The notes below the pieces were generated by a model that saw only the letters and a program-made list of their open reading frames with translations, searched no databases and was not told where the DNA came from. 64,000 nucleotides of DNA from Paenibacillus paridis (GTDB taxonomy: Bacteria; Bacillota; Bacilli; Paenibacillales; Paenibacillaceae), in contig NZ_VCIX01000070.1 in assembly GCF_006345825.1 (NCBI RefSeq), positions 10,556 to 74,555 of the forward strand, read 5' to 3'. The position numbers were made by a program, and so were the translations under genes. This document shows, piece after piece, positions 42,103 through 53,131 of this stretch; the stretch's first letter is position 1, and every line of letters begins with the position of its first letter.

Positions 42103-43773
42103 TTATTTTTGAATAAAGGCATCATTGAAGAGCGGGTACGCCAATGAGTCGAATTTGATGTCTTTTACCGTTTTGGACGCGGCAATGGTGTACGGGAATA
42201 CATAGATCGGGATGATAACCGCTTGCTCAATAATCGCCTGCTGAACTTTCGCGTACAGCTCCTGGCGCTTCGTCTCATCCTTCTCGATCAAACCTTGATC
42301 GATCCAGCCGTCTACCTCGGCGTTTTTGAACCCAGGCAGATTTTGGTTCGCTCCTACGCTGACCGCGCCGGAATGGTAAAAGGAGCGAAGCGCTTCGGGA
42401 TCGGAGTTCACCTGGCTGTTGCCATAAATATCGTAATTTCCGTTCTCATAAACCACCGTGCGAACGTCCTTCGTAATCTCCACTTCTACGGCAATGCCGA
42501 TTTGCTTAAGCTGCTGCTGTATAATGGCTGCGATATCATTCCTTTTCTCACGGTTTGGCGAACCGTCCACGTAATGCAGCGTCAGCTTCTTGCCGTCTTT
42601 CGCGCGAACGCCATCGGCCCCCTTGACATAACCAAGCTCATCAAGCAACGCATTCGCCTTGTCGAGATCCGGCTTTACGCCGCCTTCAAGCGACTTGTCG
42701 TAGCCAAAGGTGCCCGGCGTCAGCGGCGACCATGCGCGGTCATACGTACCCAGGTAGAGGGTCTTGACGATCGCATCGACGTCGATGGCTGCTTGCAGCG
42801 CTTGCCTTGCTTTCAATTCATTCCATGGCGCTTTATTCTCGTTAATAAATAACGTATACGGCAAACCCTGCGTATTCGACTTGAACAGCTGAAGCTTCTC
42901 ATCCTTCTCCAAAGCGAGAATGTTTTGCGGCGGGATCGTCTCCCCAGCCAGTACCTGGCCGCTCTGTACGCTTCCGATCCGGGTAGCCTCTTCTGGCGCA
43001 ATTTTGAAAATAACCTTATCGAGATATGGAGCTTCCTGGTTCGCAACAAGAGGCGGCGCCCATTTATAATCCGGGTTGCGCTCAACCGTAATCTGCGAGT
43101 TTTCCTCCCAGCTAACGAACTTGAACGGGCCGGTTCCGACCGGGTTTTTGCCCAGCTGGTCTCCGTACTTTTGAGCTGCGGTTGGCGATACGATGCTTAC
43201 CAGCGCTTGGCTGAGGTTTCCGAGAAACGCATTGGAGGGTGTCTCCAAATTCAGCTTGACCGTAAATTCATCGATGACATCCGCCGATTTATAAGGCCTT
43301 ATCAGCGCTGCCGAGTTAGCCGCCTTCGTCTCCGGATTCAAAATACGATCGTAATTGTATTTCACAGCTTCCGCATTAAACGGCGTGCCGTCATGGAACT
43401 TCACGTCCTGACGCAGCTTGAACGTATAGCTCAGGCCATCCTCTGATACGGCCCATTCCGTTGCAAGCCATGGCTGGATGGTGCCGTCGGGCAATTGTGC
43501 GACCAAATTGTCATGAATCGTCCGAATCGCACGGACAGCAACGGCGAGTCCGCTGCGATGCGGATCGAGCGTATCTGGCGACGTGGCCAGCGCATAAGTG
43601 AGCTCCCCGCCCTTTGCAGGCGCTGCCGCCGTCGCGGCATCCGTAGTAGCGGCCGGTGAGGCGTTTTTATCCGTATTGCTAGCTTTATTCGTGCCTGCAC
43701 AGCCGCTAAGTACAAGCACCAACGCCGTCGTAAGCGCAATAATCGTTTTCCAGTTGTTTCGTTTCTTTAACAT
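42103..43773 (-). CDS. Family 5 extracellular solute-binding lipoprotein
   Basis: This 556-residue lipoprotein has a signal peptide with lipobox LSGC (Cys 25), a Thr/Ala-rich spacer and an SBP_bac_5 domain: TYALATSPDTLDPHRSG, WAVSEDGLSYTFKLRQDVKFHDGTPF, NPVGTGPFKFVSW. It captures the substrate of the importer. The family covers oligopeptides, nickel and other solutes, so the substrate cannot be read from sequence. The next gene upstream, a flavin monooxygenase, suggests an organic sulfur or nitrogen compound. A gap of 76 bases separates it from the permease genes. Confidence 0.92.
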   Translation of the reverse strand: MLKKRNNWKTIIALTTALVLVLSGCAGTNKASNTDKNASPAATTDAATAAAPAKGGELTYALATSPDTLDPHRSGLAVAVRAIRTIHDNLVAQLPDGTIQPWLATEWAVSEDGLSYTFKLRQDVKFHDGTPFNAEAVKYNYDRILNPETKAANSAALIRPYKSADVIDEFTVKLNLETPSNAFLGNLSQALVSIVSPTAAQKYGDQLGKNPVGTGPFKFVSWEENSQITVERNPDYKWAPPLVANQEAPYLDKVIFKIAPEEATRIGSVQSGQVLAGETIPPQNILALEKDEKLQLFKSNTQGLPYTLFINENKAPWNELKARQALQAAIDVDAIVKTLYLGTYDRAWSPLTPGTFGYDKSLEGGVKPDLDKANALLDELGYVKGADGVRAKDGKKLTLHYVDGSPNREKRNDIAAIIQQQLKQIGIAVEVEITKDVRTVVYENGNYDIYGNSQVNSDPEALRSFYHSGAVSVGANQNLPGFKNAEVDGWIDQGLIEKDETKRQELYAKVQQAIIEQAVIIPIYVFPYTIAASKTVKDIKFDSLAYPLFNDAFIQK

Positions 43774-43802
43774 AACAAGAACCCCCGTTTCATTTTCTTA
43801 AG

Positions 43803-45200
43803 TTATATCGCTCCGTTTACTTGTGCTGCCGCTGCCTCAGCCTCGGCGTTTTCCTCTTCCGAGCCTTTCAGCTTATCCCTTTGCTCTGTATAACGATTAG
43901 CCGGAATCGGCAAGCCGAGATTGCCGCGCAGCGTATCCGCCTCATACTCGCTTCGAAACAGGCCGCGGCGCTGCAAGACGGGGATGACATGCTCCACAAA
44001 TTCATCGAGTCCTGTTGGTACTCCCGCTCCTACAATAAATCCGTCAACCGCGCCTTTCTCAAACCACTCCTGAAGGATGTCGGCCACTTTCTCCGGCGTG
44101 CCAATGAACGGCGTTCTAGGTGTTGCCGAACGCTGGGCTACCTGGCGCAAGGTTAAGCCTTGCTCCTTCGCTTCGCGCTTGATTTTGTCCGTTGTGCTTT
44201 GGAAGCTGTTTTTCCCAAGCTCGCCTAGTTCAGGAAACGGCCCGTCGAGCGGATATTGCTTGAAATCATGATGCTCGAAAAAACGTCCCAAATTATCAAG
44301 CGCGTTATCGATGCTGATCAGATTCGCAACTTCTTCGTATTTGCGTTCCGCTTCCTCGTCTGTATCCCCGACAATAACCCCGATGCCAGGAAAGATAAGG
44401 ATTTCATCAGGCGAGCGTCCAAGATTTACCGCCCGGCCTTTCACGTCTTGGTAGAAGGCGATTGCCTCCTCTATCGTCTCTTGGTTAGTAAATATCGCAT
44501 CGGCCGACGCTGCCGCTAGATTTCTGCCGCTATCGGAAGAGCCTGCCTGAAATACGACTGGCTGCCCTTGCTTCGATCTCGCAATATTAAGCGGGCCTCT
44601 GACCGAGAAGAACTCTCCTTCGTGATTCAATGTATGCAGCTTGCTTGGATCAAAAAATTCGCCGGTTTCCTTGTTTCGGACAAAAGCGTCATCCTCCCAG
44701 GAATCCCATAACCCGCGGGCCACCTTCAAATATTCGGCTGCAATCCGGTAACGCTTGCTATGGTCCGGATGATGCTCAAGGGGAATGCTGTAGTTCAGCG
44801 CGGTCCCTTCAAGAGGGGAGGTCACAACATTCCAGCCGGCTCTTCCTCCGCTAATATGGTCAAGGGATGAGAATTGCCTGGAAACGGTAAAGGGCTGGCT
44901 GTAAGAAGTAGAGAGCGTGCCCACCAAGCCGATCTTAGAGGTAACTGCGCCGAGCGCAGACAAAATCGTAATCGGTTCAAAGCGGTTCAGAAAATGGGGA
45001 TTCGACTTCTCGTTAATGTAAAGCCCGTCTGCGATAAATAAAAAATCAAACTTCCCTTCCTCTGCTTTGATCGCCTGCTGCTTGTAAAACTGAAAGTTAA
45101 CGCTCGCGTCCGCCACGGCATCCGGATGTCTCCAGCCTGCCAAATTGCCGCCTGCCCCATGCAGCACGGCACCCAATCTAAGTTTTCTTTGCTCCGCCAT
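43803..45200 (-). CDS. NtaA/DmoA-type FMN-dependent monooxygenase (LLM class)
   Basis: This 465-residue enzyme belongs to the luciferase-like monooxygenases of the NtaA/SnaA/DszA group: [21 protein letters not shown] at the start, [52 protein letters not shown] in the core, and [27 protein letters not shown] near the end. With FMNH2 from a separate reductase, members open C–S or C–N bonds of organosulfur or aminopolycarboxylate compounds. It is the first gene of the operon and is followed after 29 bases by the binding protein of the importer. No flavin reductase gene is nearby. Confidence 0.9.
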   Translation of the reverse strand: MAEQRKLRLGAVLHGAGGNLAGWRHPDAVADASVNFQFYKQQAIKAEEGKFDFLFIADGLYINEKSNPHFLNRFEPITILSALGAVTSKIGLVGTLSTSYSQPFTVSRQFSSLDHISGGRAGWNVVTSPLEGTALNYSIPLEHHPDHSKRYRIAAEYLKVARGLWDSWEDDAFVRNKETGEFFDPSKLHTLNHEGEFFSVRGPLNIARSKQGQPVVFQAGSSDSGRNLAAASADAIFTNQETIEEAIAFYQDVKGRAVNLGRSPDEILIFPGIGVIVGDTDEEAERKYEEVANLISIDNALDNLGRFFEHHDFKQYPLDGPFPELGELGKNSFQSTTDKIKREAKEQGLTLRQVAQRSATPRTPFIGTPEKVADILQEWFEKGAVDGFIVGAGVPTGLDEFVEHVIPVLQRRGLFRSEYEADTLRGNLGLPIPANRYTEQRDKLKGSEEENAEAEAAAAQVNGAI

Positions 45201-45312
45201 ACAATCTCCACCCTTCTCTAATCCATTATTTTTTCAATTTCCTAGTACAAGCTGAGCAGCCTATTTCATATTTAACAATTCAAATAGGTTTTATCGGAAT
45301 TATGTTGAGATG

Positions 45313-45342
45313 AGTCTATCACCTACGATCAAAGGCAGTCAA
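45313..45342 (-). promoter_or_regulatory. Likely SigA promoter of the monooxygenase–importer operon
   Basis: Minus strand: TTGACT, 18 bases, TAGACT, about 110 bases upstream of the monooxygenase start. The leader after it is AT-rich and has no riboswitch that I can recognise. Confidence 0.5.
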
Positions 45343-45426
45343 TCGCATCCATAATAGATAAATTCTATATTGATATACAATAATTCAATGCGCCCGCTTA
45401 CTTTATATAGAGATAGACAGAACAAA

Positions 45427-45448
45427 TAGGGGGACTTCTTGTCCCCCC
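45427..45448 (-). terminator. Hairpin after the SDR gene
   Basis: GGGGGAC, five-base loop, GTCCCCC lies 38 bases after the SDR stop. The minus strand continues with TATTTGTT, a weak T-tract; the plus strand has T7 after a CCATGG. Confidence 0.5.
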
Positions 45449-45485
45449 CATGGTTTTTTTGAGCTGAGCGTAATCAGTGATCGTT

Positions 45486-46337
45486 TTAGTGAAGCGCTTT
45501 GCGGAGAGCCCATTCGATTAGTCGCCATGGGAGCAGCTTTTTCATGAGGAAAATCATTTTCGCATCGCTGCCACATGTATAACGCAGCTTTGGATGGCTT
45601 TTTCGGCATATTTTCACAATCGTGTTGGCCACGTGAATCGGATCGGGAGCATTCTGCTCCGACTTCGCGTTGAAGGCGTTAAAGCGTTCGATCATTTTGC
45701 TGTATGGGGAGTTCGGCTGACTGCGGTATACATGCTTGGCTGAAATTCCCGTATTATAGGTTCCCGGCTGAACGAGCACTACCGGAATCGAGAAAGGCAG
45801 GAGCTCCAAGCGAAGCGCCTCGCTAAAGCCCTCCATCGCAAATTTGGAAGCGGAGTAAGGGCCCGTGTTGGAGAAGCCGATAATCCCCGCTCCGCTGCTG
45901 ACATTAATTACTTTGCCAGACTTGCGAACCCGCATATGCGGTAGAACCGCCTTGGTCACAGCGACCATGCCAAAGAAGTTCGTCTCCAGCTGCGCCCGCC
46001 AATCGGCCATAGGCACTTCCTCAATAACCCCCATCACCGCATAACCTGCATTATTAACAAGCACATCGATGCGTCCCCACCGCTGAATGACCTGCTGAAC
46101 GACGTCTGCCACATTTTCGTGGTCGGTGACATCAAGCTTCATCGTTTCCACGAAAGCTGCCAAGCCCTGCTGCTCGGCCTTGCCATGCACGTGATCCTGT
46201 TTGCCTATGTCTCTCATCGTCGCGATGACACGATATCCCTCCTGTGCCAAGCGGATGGTGGTTAAAAGTCCAAACCCGCTGGACGCTCCCGTCACCAGCG
46301 CAATGGGGCGATCTGGCTCCTTTGCAACCTTGCCCAT
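45486..46337 (-). CDS. SDR family oxidoreductase
   Basis: This 283-residue short-chain dehydrogenase has the cofactor motif TGASSGFG (residues 17-24), NNAGYAVMG, the catalytic Ser in NVSSGAG and YSASK. The ARG-type residues after the second strand (ATMRDIGKQ) suggest NADP preference. The substrate is unknown. The C-terminus is basic and somewhat hydrophobic, as in members that act on hydrophobic ketones or alcohols. It is a single gene with a GGCGGTG-type site in front. Confidence 0.9.
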   Translation of the reverse strand: MGKVAKEPDRPIALVTGASSGFGLLTTIRLAQEGYRVIATMRDIGKQDHVHGKAEQQGLAAFVETMKLDVTDHENVADVVQQVIQRWGRIDVLVNNAGYAVMGVIEEVPMADWRAQLETNFFGMVAVTKAVLPHMRVRKSGKVINVSSGAGIIGFSNTGPYSASKFAMEGFSEALRLELLPFSIPVVLVQPGTYNTGISAKHVYRSQPNSPYSKMIERFNAFNAKSEQNAPDPIHVANTIVKICRKSHPKLRYTCGSDAKMIFLMKKLLPWRLIEWALRKALH

Positions 46338-46519
46338 CCCAGCACCGCCTTTCTTTTATCATCCAATGACCATAGCAGACCATCCAGATCCATATTCTCC
46401 ATGGCATTGATTATAGCTCAAAAAGACAAGCGGCGCTCTAACAAGTTGGATAAAATTAGAAAAATAATAACCATATCCTTTGCCTATGAAACATTAAACA
46501 AGTATCGAAGAGCCCAGCA

Positions 46520-48295
46520 TTAATGCTCCAAGCTGTACTGCTGTGAAACAAGCTTGCTGTAGAGCTCGTTATGCTCAAGCAGCTCCGCATGGGTGCCCTG
46601 GCCGGAAATCCCTCCATTCTCGAGCACGATGATTCGATCCGCGCCCCGTATCGTAGACAGGCGATGTGCGATGACGAGTGTCGTTCTTTGATTCATCAGG
46701 CTTTGCAGCGCTTCCTGTACCGATTGCTCCGAGTTGCTGTCAAGATGGGCTGTCGCCTCATCCAGCAGCAAGATATCCGGGTTCCGCAAAATTGCACGAG
46801 CGATAGCCAGCCGCTGACGCTGCCCGCCCGAGAGCATAACGCCTCTCTCCCCCACTTCCGTTTCATAGCCGCTTGGCAGCGATTCAATGAAAGAAGACAA
46901 GTTAGCCTGCCGCACCGCTTCTTCCAGTTCCGTCTCGTCTACCTGTTCAAGTCCGTAAGTGAGATTATGGCGGATCGTGCCCTGCATCATTGGACTTTCC
47001 TGCGAGACGTAAGCCATACGTTTGCGCCAGTCATCCAGCCGCATCTCTGCAATCGGCTCGCCTCCGTAAGTGATAGAGCCCCCCGTCGGATCGTAAAAAC
47101 GCTCCAGCATCGAGAAAATCGTCGTCTTCCCCGTGCCGCTTGGTCCTACAAACGCTGTCACCTGGCCCTGCTTTACTTGAAAGGAAAGGGAATGTAATAT
47201 CGGCCGATCCTCCGTATAACCAAAGCTAACCTGGTTAAACTGGATCGCGGCTCCGCGCAGCCCTTTACTCGGCTGCATAGGCTTAAGCTTTGCGGCTCCA
47301 GACTGCTCCTCCTGTTCTTTGAGCAGCTCCACGATGCGCTCCGAAGCGCCCATCGCCTTCTGGAATTGGGTGAAAAACGATGCCATTTGCGTAAAGGGCA
47401 TGACAATTTGAAACATATACAATAAGATGGCGACCAGCTCGCCGCCCGTCAATGTGCCTTGCGCCAATCTCACGCCGCCATATCCAATCAGCAAAACAAG
47501 GATAAGGAGCATGACCGTCATCATCAGCGGAGTTACGATGGCCATGATCCGTGCTTCCTGCAGGCCATATTTGAACAATTGATTGATCCGCAAGCCGCCT
47601 CTCCGCTGCTCGGTCGGTTCAGCCAGCGACGCCTTTACCAGCCTAATATCAGAAAGCACACGGCCAAGGTCGCCTTGGAACATCGCCGTTTCGTCCTGCA
47701 TAGATTTGGAAATGGCGAACATTTTAGCCCCGAGCGGCCAAAGGACGAGCAGCGCCAGCGGAACGGCAACCAGCATAAGCACCGTCAGTTTCCAGTCGAT
47801 GAGCAGCAGCAAGACAACTCCCCCGATAATCGATAAAATGCCGCCCATAAATGAAATCACTTGCCCGGTAATAAATTCCTTAATCACGTTCGTATCATTG
47901 GTCATGCGGCTCATCGTCTCTCCGGAATTGTTACGGTCAAAAAAAGGAACGGGCAGCCGCAGCACCCGCTCCCATACCTCGCGGCGCAAACCGGAAATCA
48001 CATGCTGCCCTACATAAGACATCGTATAAACCGAGAAGCCTGACATAATCGTCTGTCCAAGGAACACCACTCCCAATACGATAAACGTGGCGGCTTGTAC
48101 GGTAGAAGCAGAAAGCTCCTCAACGAGATTTTTCGTCAGCAGTGGGATCGTTAAGGATAGCAGCGTTTCCCCTAGGCCAAGCACAACCGCCGTTATAATT
48201 AATAAAGTAGACGGTTTATGCTTCATGATCAGTTTGATAAACTGCGAGAAGCGAACAGCCTTTTCCGGCGTTGCACCATCAGCTCTTTTCCCCAT
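46520..48295 (-). CDS. ABC exporter half-transporter, multidrug type
   Basis: This 591-residue protein has six membrane helices (residues 25-310) and an ABC ATPase domain with GPSGTGKT, YVSQESPMMQGT (Q-loop), LSGGQRQRLAIARAIL and ILLLDEATAHLD. It resembles BmrA-type drug or lipid exporters. The open frame extends 17 codons upstream, but ATG at 48295 has GGAGGAG seven bases in front. It overlaps the end of the MerR gene by 17 bases, so the regulator and exporter are one operon and the regulator is probably induced by a transported drug. Confidence 0.93.
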   Translation of the reverse strand: MGKRADGATPEKAVRFSQFIKLIMKHKPSTLLIITAVVLGLGETLLSLTIPLLTKNLVEELSASTVQAATFIVLGVVFLGQTIMSGFSVYTMSYVGQHVISGLRREVWERVLRLPVPFFDRNNSGETMSRMTNDTNVIKEFITGQVISFMGGILSIIGGVVLLLLIDWKLTVLMLVAVPLALLVLWPLGAKMFAISKSMQDETAMFQGDLGRVLSDIRLVKASLAEPTEQRRGGLRINQLFKYGLQEARIMAIVTPLMMTVMLLILVLLIGYGGVRLAQGTLTGGELVAILLYMFQIVMPFTQMASFFTQFQKAMGASERIVELLKEQEEQSGAAKLKPMQPSKGLRGAAIQFNQVSFGYTEDRPILHSLSFQVKQGQVTAFVGPSGTGKTTIFSMLERFYDPTGGSITYGGEPIAEMRLDDWRKRMAYVSQESPMMQGTIRHNLTYGLEQVDETELEEAVRQANLSSFIESLPSGYETEVGERGVMLSGGQRQRLAIARAILRNPDILLLDEATAHLDSNSEQSVQEALQSLMNQRTTLVIAHRLSTIRGADRIIVLENGGISGQGTHAELLEHNELYSKLVSQQYSLEH

Positions 48296-49094
48296 TAACA
48301 AGCTCCTCCCTAAGTATGCTGAATGCTTCCAAGTGATCAAATACAATTTTCAAATAGGCCTCCTCCTGCTCCGTAAATGCATTCGGAAACAGGATAGGAT
48401 CTATCGGCGCTTCCCGATCGGTCAGAAACCCCATATTGGAAAGCTCCTCTTCATTCATGCTCTCGAGTACCGGACCAAGAAGCTCCTCCAGAAACGCAAC
48501 CAGCCTTCGTCCACTCGCAAGCACTTCTTCATCCAGCGGCTCCTTGCCTTGCTTATAATGTTCTTTTAATTCCATCACCATTGCGGTAATGGTGCTTTCC
48601 TTAGCCAAGCGCTCTTCCAAACTCATTTCATCCATAAATATGGCTCCCACGAATGAAGATGGCATTTGCTGCGACAGCCATTGCTTCTGATTCTCCTCAT
48701 GCTGGATATTGTGGATAAACACAAGCATCAAATCACTATCGACCCGCCCTGCTTTTTCGACGATTTTTTGCATTCGTCCAATCGTATCCAGTACACGCTC
48801 CAAATGCCGTTGCTTTTGTTGCAGCAGCTCATATTGCACCGTTAACGATTGCTGGAAATCCTCATCCGGCCTTTGCAAGTAAGAGGCGATTTCCTCAAGT
48901 GAAAAATCCAAATATTTGAGCGTTACTATTTTTTGCAATCTAACCAAATCCCGCTCGGTATAGAAACGGTGACCGTGCTCATTCCGCTTAGAAGGCGTTA
49001 ACAAGCCTTTCCGATCATAGTAACGGAGCGTGCGCTCCGTTAATGATGTCAGCTTAGCGAAAGCCCCAATCGCATAAAGCGAATCCTTTTCCAA
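48279..49094 (-). CDS. MerR-family transcriptional activator
   Basis: This 271-residue regulator has an N-terminal MerR domain (YAIGAFAKLTSLTERTLRYYDRKGLLTPSKRNEHGHRFY), a coiled-coil dimerisation helix and a C-terminal part of about 140 residues that probably binds a ligand. TTG at 49094 has GGAGGG six bases upstream and is preferred to upstream frame starts. It overlaps the ABC exporter gene downstream. Its own promoter has the 19-bp spacer and operator palindrome expected for MerR-type activation. Confidence 0.9.
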   Translation of the reverse strand: MEKDSLYAIGAFAKLTSLTERTLRYYDRKGLLTPSKRNEHGHRFYTERDLVRLQKIVTLKYLDFSLEEIASYLQRPDEDFQQSLTVQYELLQQKQRHLERVLDTIGRMQKIVEKAGRVDSDLMLVFIHNIQHEENQKQWLSQQMPSSFVGAIFMDEMSLEERLAKESTITAMVMELKEHYKQGKEPLDEEVLASGRRLVAFLEELLGPVLESMNEEELSNMGFLTDREAPIDPILFPNAFTEQEEAYLKIVFDHLEAFSILREELVNGEKS

Positions 49095-49119
49095 ACGTAT
49101 CCCTCCCCCTCTGAAAAAA

Positions 49120-49150
49120 AGTATAACCCTTGACGTTGCGTCAAGGGCAA
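49120..49150 (-). promoter_or_regulatory. MerR-type promoter and operator
   Basis: Minus strand: TTGCCC, 19 bases, TATACT. The spacer is filled by a perfect 9-3-9 palindrome (CCCTTGACG…CGTCAAGGG, 49127-49147), the usual geometry for a MerR-family activator. It lies 26 bases before the regulator's TTG start. Confidence 0.9.
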
Positions 49151-49315
49151 GCGGATTTTCAAAAAAATAAAATAAGAGATGTTTCAATTCCCCTTAATCG
49201 GTTTAATAGATAGACAGCTTATTCCATTCGACAAAATCCTTTTATATTTTCAATATATTAAAGGACAAGTTTGTATAATATTTTTAAATAATTTAATATT
49301 TTTACAAAATAGGGG

Positions 49316-49343
49316 TTGTAAGTTATAGGAAAGTATATATAAT
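49316..49343 (+). promoter_or_regulatory. Likely SigA promoter of the small membrane protein gene
   Basis: TTGTAA, 16 bases, TATAAT, about 50 bases before the ATG at 49395. Confidence 0.6.
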
Positions 49344-49394
49344 AAATTTGTGAACAATTTGTTACAGCAACACGAAATTAAAGGAGAGAACTTA

Positions 49395-49694
49395 ATGGAT
49401 TTTTATCAACAAAATCAAGGGAATCCGGGGGCGCCTGGTTATGACGGCTATCACCAGCAGCAACCCGTAGCACCCATCATTACCGTGAAAGAATGGATGC
49501 TTATGATGCTCATTCTTATCATTCCGATTGTAAACATCGTTATGATGTTCGTTTGGGCGTTTGGTGAAGGCAATCCTACGAAACAAAACTACTTCAAAGC
49601 TTCCCTGCTCTGGGCTGCAATCGTGCTTGTCATTTACGCGATTATTATCGTGGCGGTTATAGCCATAACTGCTGCAACGGCAGCGAACTACTAA
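49395..49694 (+). CDS. Small two-helix membrane protein, unknown
   Basis: This 99-residue protein starts at ATG 49395 behind AAGGAGA. The first 30 residues are rich in Gln, Gly and Pro (MDFYQQNQGNPGAPGYDGYH), followed by a conserved-looking KEWMLMMLILIIPIVNIVMMFVWAF helix and a second helix (residues 65-90), with the loop GEGNPTKQNYFKASLLW between them. Similar short proteins are common in Bacillota and remain uncharacterised. Transcription ends at a strong terminator 32 bases after the stop. Confidence 0.8.
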   Translation: MDFYQQNQGNPGAPGYDGYHQQQPVAPIITVKEWMLMMLILIIPIVNIVMMFVWAFGEGNPTKQNYFKASLLWAAIVLVIYAIIIVAVIAITAATAANY

Positions 49695-49725
49695 TCGGTC
49701 TTCATTATACATAGCAGCAGATCGA

Positions 49726-49773
49726 AAAAGCTCTTCCCCAAGCAGTTTTTCTGCCTAAGGAAGAGCTTTTTTT
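49726..49773. terminator. Bidirectional terminator
   Basis: AAAAGCTCTTCC pairs with GGAAGAGCTTTT around an inner GCAG/CTGC stem; T7 follows on the plus strand and A-rich sequence precedes it. It serves the membrane-protein gene and the convergent alpha-galactosidase gene. Confidence 0.92.
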
Positions 49774-49838
49774 ATTTCCAGCATCAGCCTGAGCGCATAC
49801 CTTGCATTCAGATGAACTAGGGTTGTTCAATTAAATGT

Positions 49839-52031
49839 CTATTCTACTGCGCGGAAACGGTATACCTTGCTTGCATAATCAGCAGAAAATTGCGGTGTGG
49901 CCAAGCCAGCGTGCAATAACTGATCGCCGCCGTACACCGATTCTTCGCCATGCAGTTTATAATCCCGATTCGGATCAAGTCCTTGCAGACGGAAGCGGTT
50001 AAGCTTCGTATTAGGCTCTTTCAATACAGAGACGTACACGACGAATGCTTCGCTCTTGTCTTTGGAAACGAACATCCATGCCGTATCATTGCCTTCAAAT
50101 GGACTCAATAGGCGATAAAAATCGCCGAATTGCACGAGATGGCGCACATCCTTGTACAATTCCACTTGTACTTTAACCGCGTCCTTCTCTTCTTGCGTAA
50201 ACTGGGTCAGATCAAGCTCATAGCCAAAATTGCCGGAGAGCGCGACGTTTCCTCTCGTCTCTAGAGAAGTGATCCGGCCTACTTGATGGTTAGGCACCGC
50301 TGAAACATGGGCGCCCATCGAGCTAACCGGATAAACAATGCTCGTTCCGTATTGAATCTTCAAGCGGGATATCGCATCCGAGTTATCGCTTGTCCAGGTC
50401 TGCGGCATATAGTGCAGCATCCCCGCATCGAAGCGGCCGCCGCCGCCAGAGCAGCTCTCGAACAGGATATTCGGGAAAGCTGTCGTAATTTGCTCCAGCA
50501 CTGCATACAGGCCAAGCATATAACGATGGGCCGTCTCGCGTTGGCGATCCGCCGGAAGCAGAGCTGAACCGACCTCCGTCATATTGCGGTTCATATCCCA
50601 TTTCACATAAGTGATAGGCGCACTTGAGAGAATATCCGAAATCGACTTCACGATATACTCCTGAACATCCTTCCGTGACAAGTCCAACACGAGCTGATGC
50701 CTAGCCTGTGTCCGTCTGCGGCCTTCGATATGCAAGCACCAGTCCGGATGCGCTTTGTACAGCTCGCTCTCCGGCGAGATCATTTCTGGCTCGAACCATA
50801 AACCGAATTGCATATCAAGGCGCTTTACGCGGCTAACCAAATCCTCCAAGCCGTTAGGAAGCTTATTGCGGTCTACGAACCAATCGCCAAGCGATGTGTT
50901 ATCATTGTCGCGCTTACCGAACCAGCCGTCATCGAGAACGAACAGCTCGATGCCAAGCTCTTGGCCCGCACGCGCGATATCTTCGATTTTGTCGGCATTG
51001 AAGTTGAAATACGTAGCTTCCCAGTTGTTAACCAGTATTGGGCGTGTCTGATCACGGAATGTTCCGCGAATAAGACGAGCACGGTAGAAATCATGGAAGC
51101 TGCGCGACATGCCGCCAAGCCCTTGGTCAGAGTGGACCAAAACCGCCTCGGGCGTTTGGAATTGCTCGCCAGGCTCTAATTTCCAGTTAAAGTCAAAAGG
51201 ATTCATCCCAATAAACAAACGTGCCGCATGGAATTGGTCGACTTCGACGCCAGCTGTAAAGTTCCCGCTATAAACGAGGTTTACCCCGTAAACATCCCCA
51301 TGCTCTTCCGTTGCCCCTTCAGAAAGCAGCGCGACGAACGGATTTTGCATATGGCTGCTTGAGCCTCTGCGGCTCTCAACCGATTGCAAACCCGGCACGA
51401 GCTTGCGCTTATGAATATGGCGCTCGCGAATCCATGCGCCTGACAGCTGCAGCATTTCAAATTGATCATGTGCAAAATCAAGGCTCATACTGAATGCGCG
51501 CTGCAGTTGCAGCGTATCCGTACCATGGTTAACGACTCTTGCCGATCTCGCGATCGCGTCATACTCCTCGAATACCGTGTAGGATAAAATAACAGACAAC
51601 CCCGCGAGCTCATCCTTCAATGTGATTTCAAGCGTTTGTGCTTCCTTGTCGCTTTCGGTATAAGTCGAAGGAAGTCCTTCAAGTGACTTCTTACCATTTA
51701 TAATCGTATGGGATTCATAACGAAGATCCGTTACCGTCGAGCCATTCGGCTGCTTTACCTGGAATGCAGGCATGCGGAAATCGGAGTTGCCGTAAGCCGG
51801 ATACTCATGCGGAAGCGTGTCGAGCGACAATTCGAGCTGGTCCAGCTCCGTGCTTGGCGTAAAGGATGCCCGTTCGGTAAGCTGGAACAAGCGGTCAAGC
51901 TGTACTCCGCGTACCTTCTTACCCCAGTAAACATGGGCAGGATAGCCTGCTTTGGTCACATGAATAACGTAGCTCGTATCCTTGGATTGCAAATGGAATA
52001 AAGAACGCTGCTGATCATATTGAATCGTCAA
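49839..52031 (-). CDS. Alpha-galactosidase, GH36
   Basis: This 730-residue enzyme has the GH36 plan: N-terminal beta-sandwich (residues 1-320), a catalytic barrel and a C-terminal beta domain. Motifs: FVLDDGWFGKRDNDNTSLGDW, WFEPEMISPESELYKAHPDW, the nucleophile Asp in YVKWDMNR, ESCSGGGGRFDAGML and the acid/base Asp in TSDNSDAISRL. It releases alpha-1,6-linked galactose from melibiose, raffinose or galactomannan side chains. No signal peptide is present, so it is cytoplasmic and requires an importer from elsewhere. It lies 18 bases after a LacI-type regulator gene. Confidence 0.95.
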   Translation of the reverse strand: MTIQYDQQRSLFHLQSKDTSYVIHVTKAGYPAHVYWGKKVRGVQLDRLFQLTERASFTPSTELDQLELSLDTLPHEYPAYGNSDFRMPAFQVKQPNGSTVTDLRYESHTIINGKKSLEGLPSTYTESDKEAQTLEITLKDELAGLSVILSYTVFEEYDAIARSARVVNHGTDTLQLQRAFSMSLDFAHDQFEMLQLSGAWIRERHIHKRKLVPGLQSVESRRGSSSHMQNPFVALLSEGATEEHGDVYGVNLVYSGNFTAGVEVDQFHAARLFIGMNPFDFNWKLEPGEQFQTPEAVLVHSDQGLGGMSRSFHDFYRARLIRGTFRDQTRPILVNNWEATYFNFNADKIEDIARAGQELGIELFVLDDGWFGKRDNDNTSLGDWFVDRNKLPNGLEDLVSRVKRLDMQFGLWFEPEMISPESELYKAHPDWCLHIEGRRRTQARHQLVLDLSRKDVQEYIVKSISDILSSAPITYVKWDMNRNMTEVGSALLPADRQRETAHRYMLGLYAVLEQITTAFPNILFESCSGGGGRFDAGMLHYMPQTWTSDNSDAISRLKIQYGTSIVYPVSSMGAHVSAVPNHQVGRITSLETRGNVALSGNFGYELDLTQFTQEEKDAVKVQVELYKDVRHLVQFGDFYRLLSPFEGNDTAWMFVSKDKSEAFVVYVSVLKEPNTKLNRFRLQGLDPNRDYKLHGEESVYGGDQLLHAGLATPQFSADYASKVYRFRAVE

Positions 52032-52049
52032 AATAAAAACCTCCTGAAG

Positions 52050-53131
<1,082 letters not shown>

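Noticed and set aside
42223..42852. 209-codon plus-strand open frame
   Set aside because: It is antisense to the solute-binding protein gene and has no recognisable domain or ribosome binding site.
45201..45485. SAM riboswitch or T-box upstream of the monooxygenase operon
   Set aside because: No conserved core of either element was found in the leader; only a likely promoter is visible.
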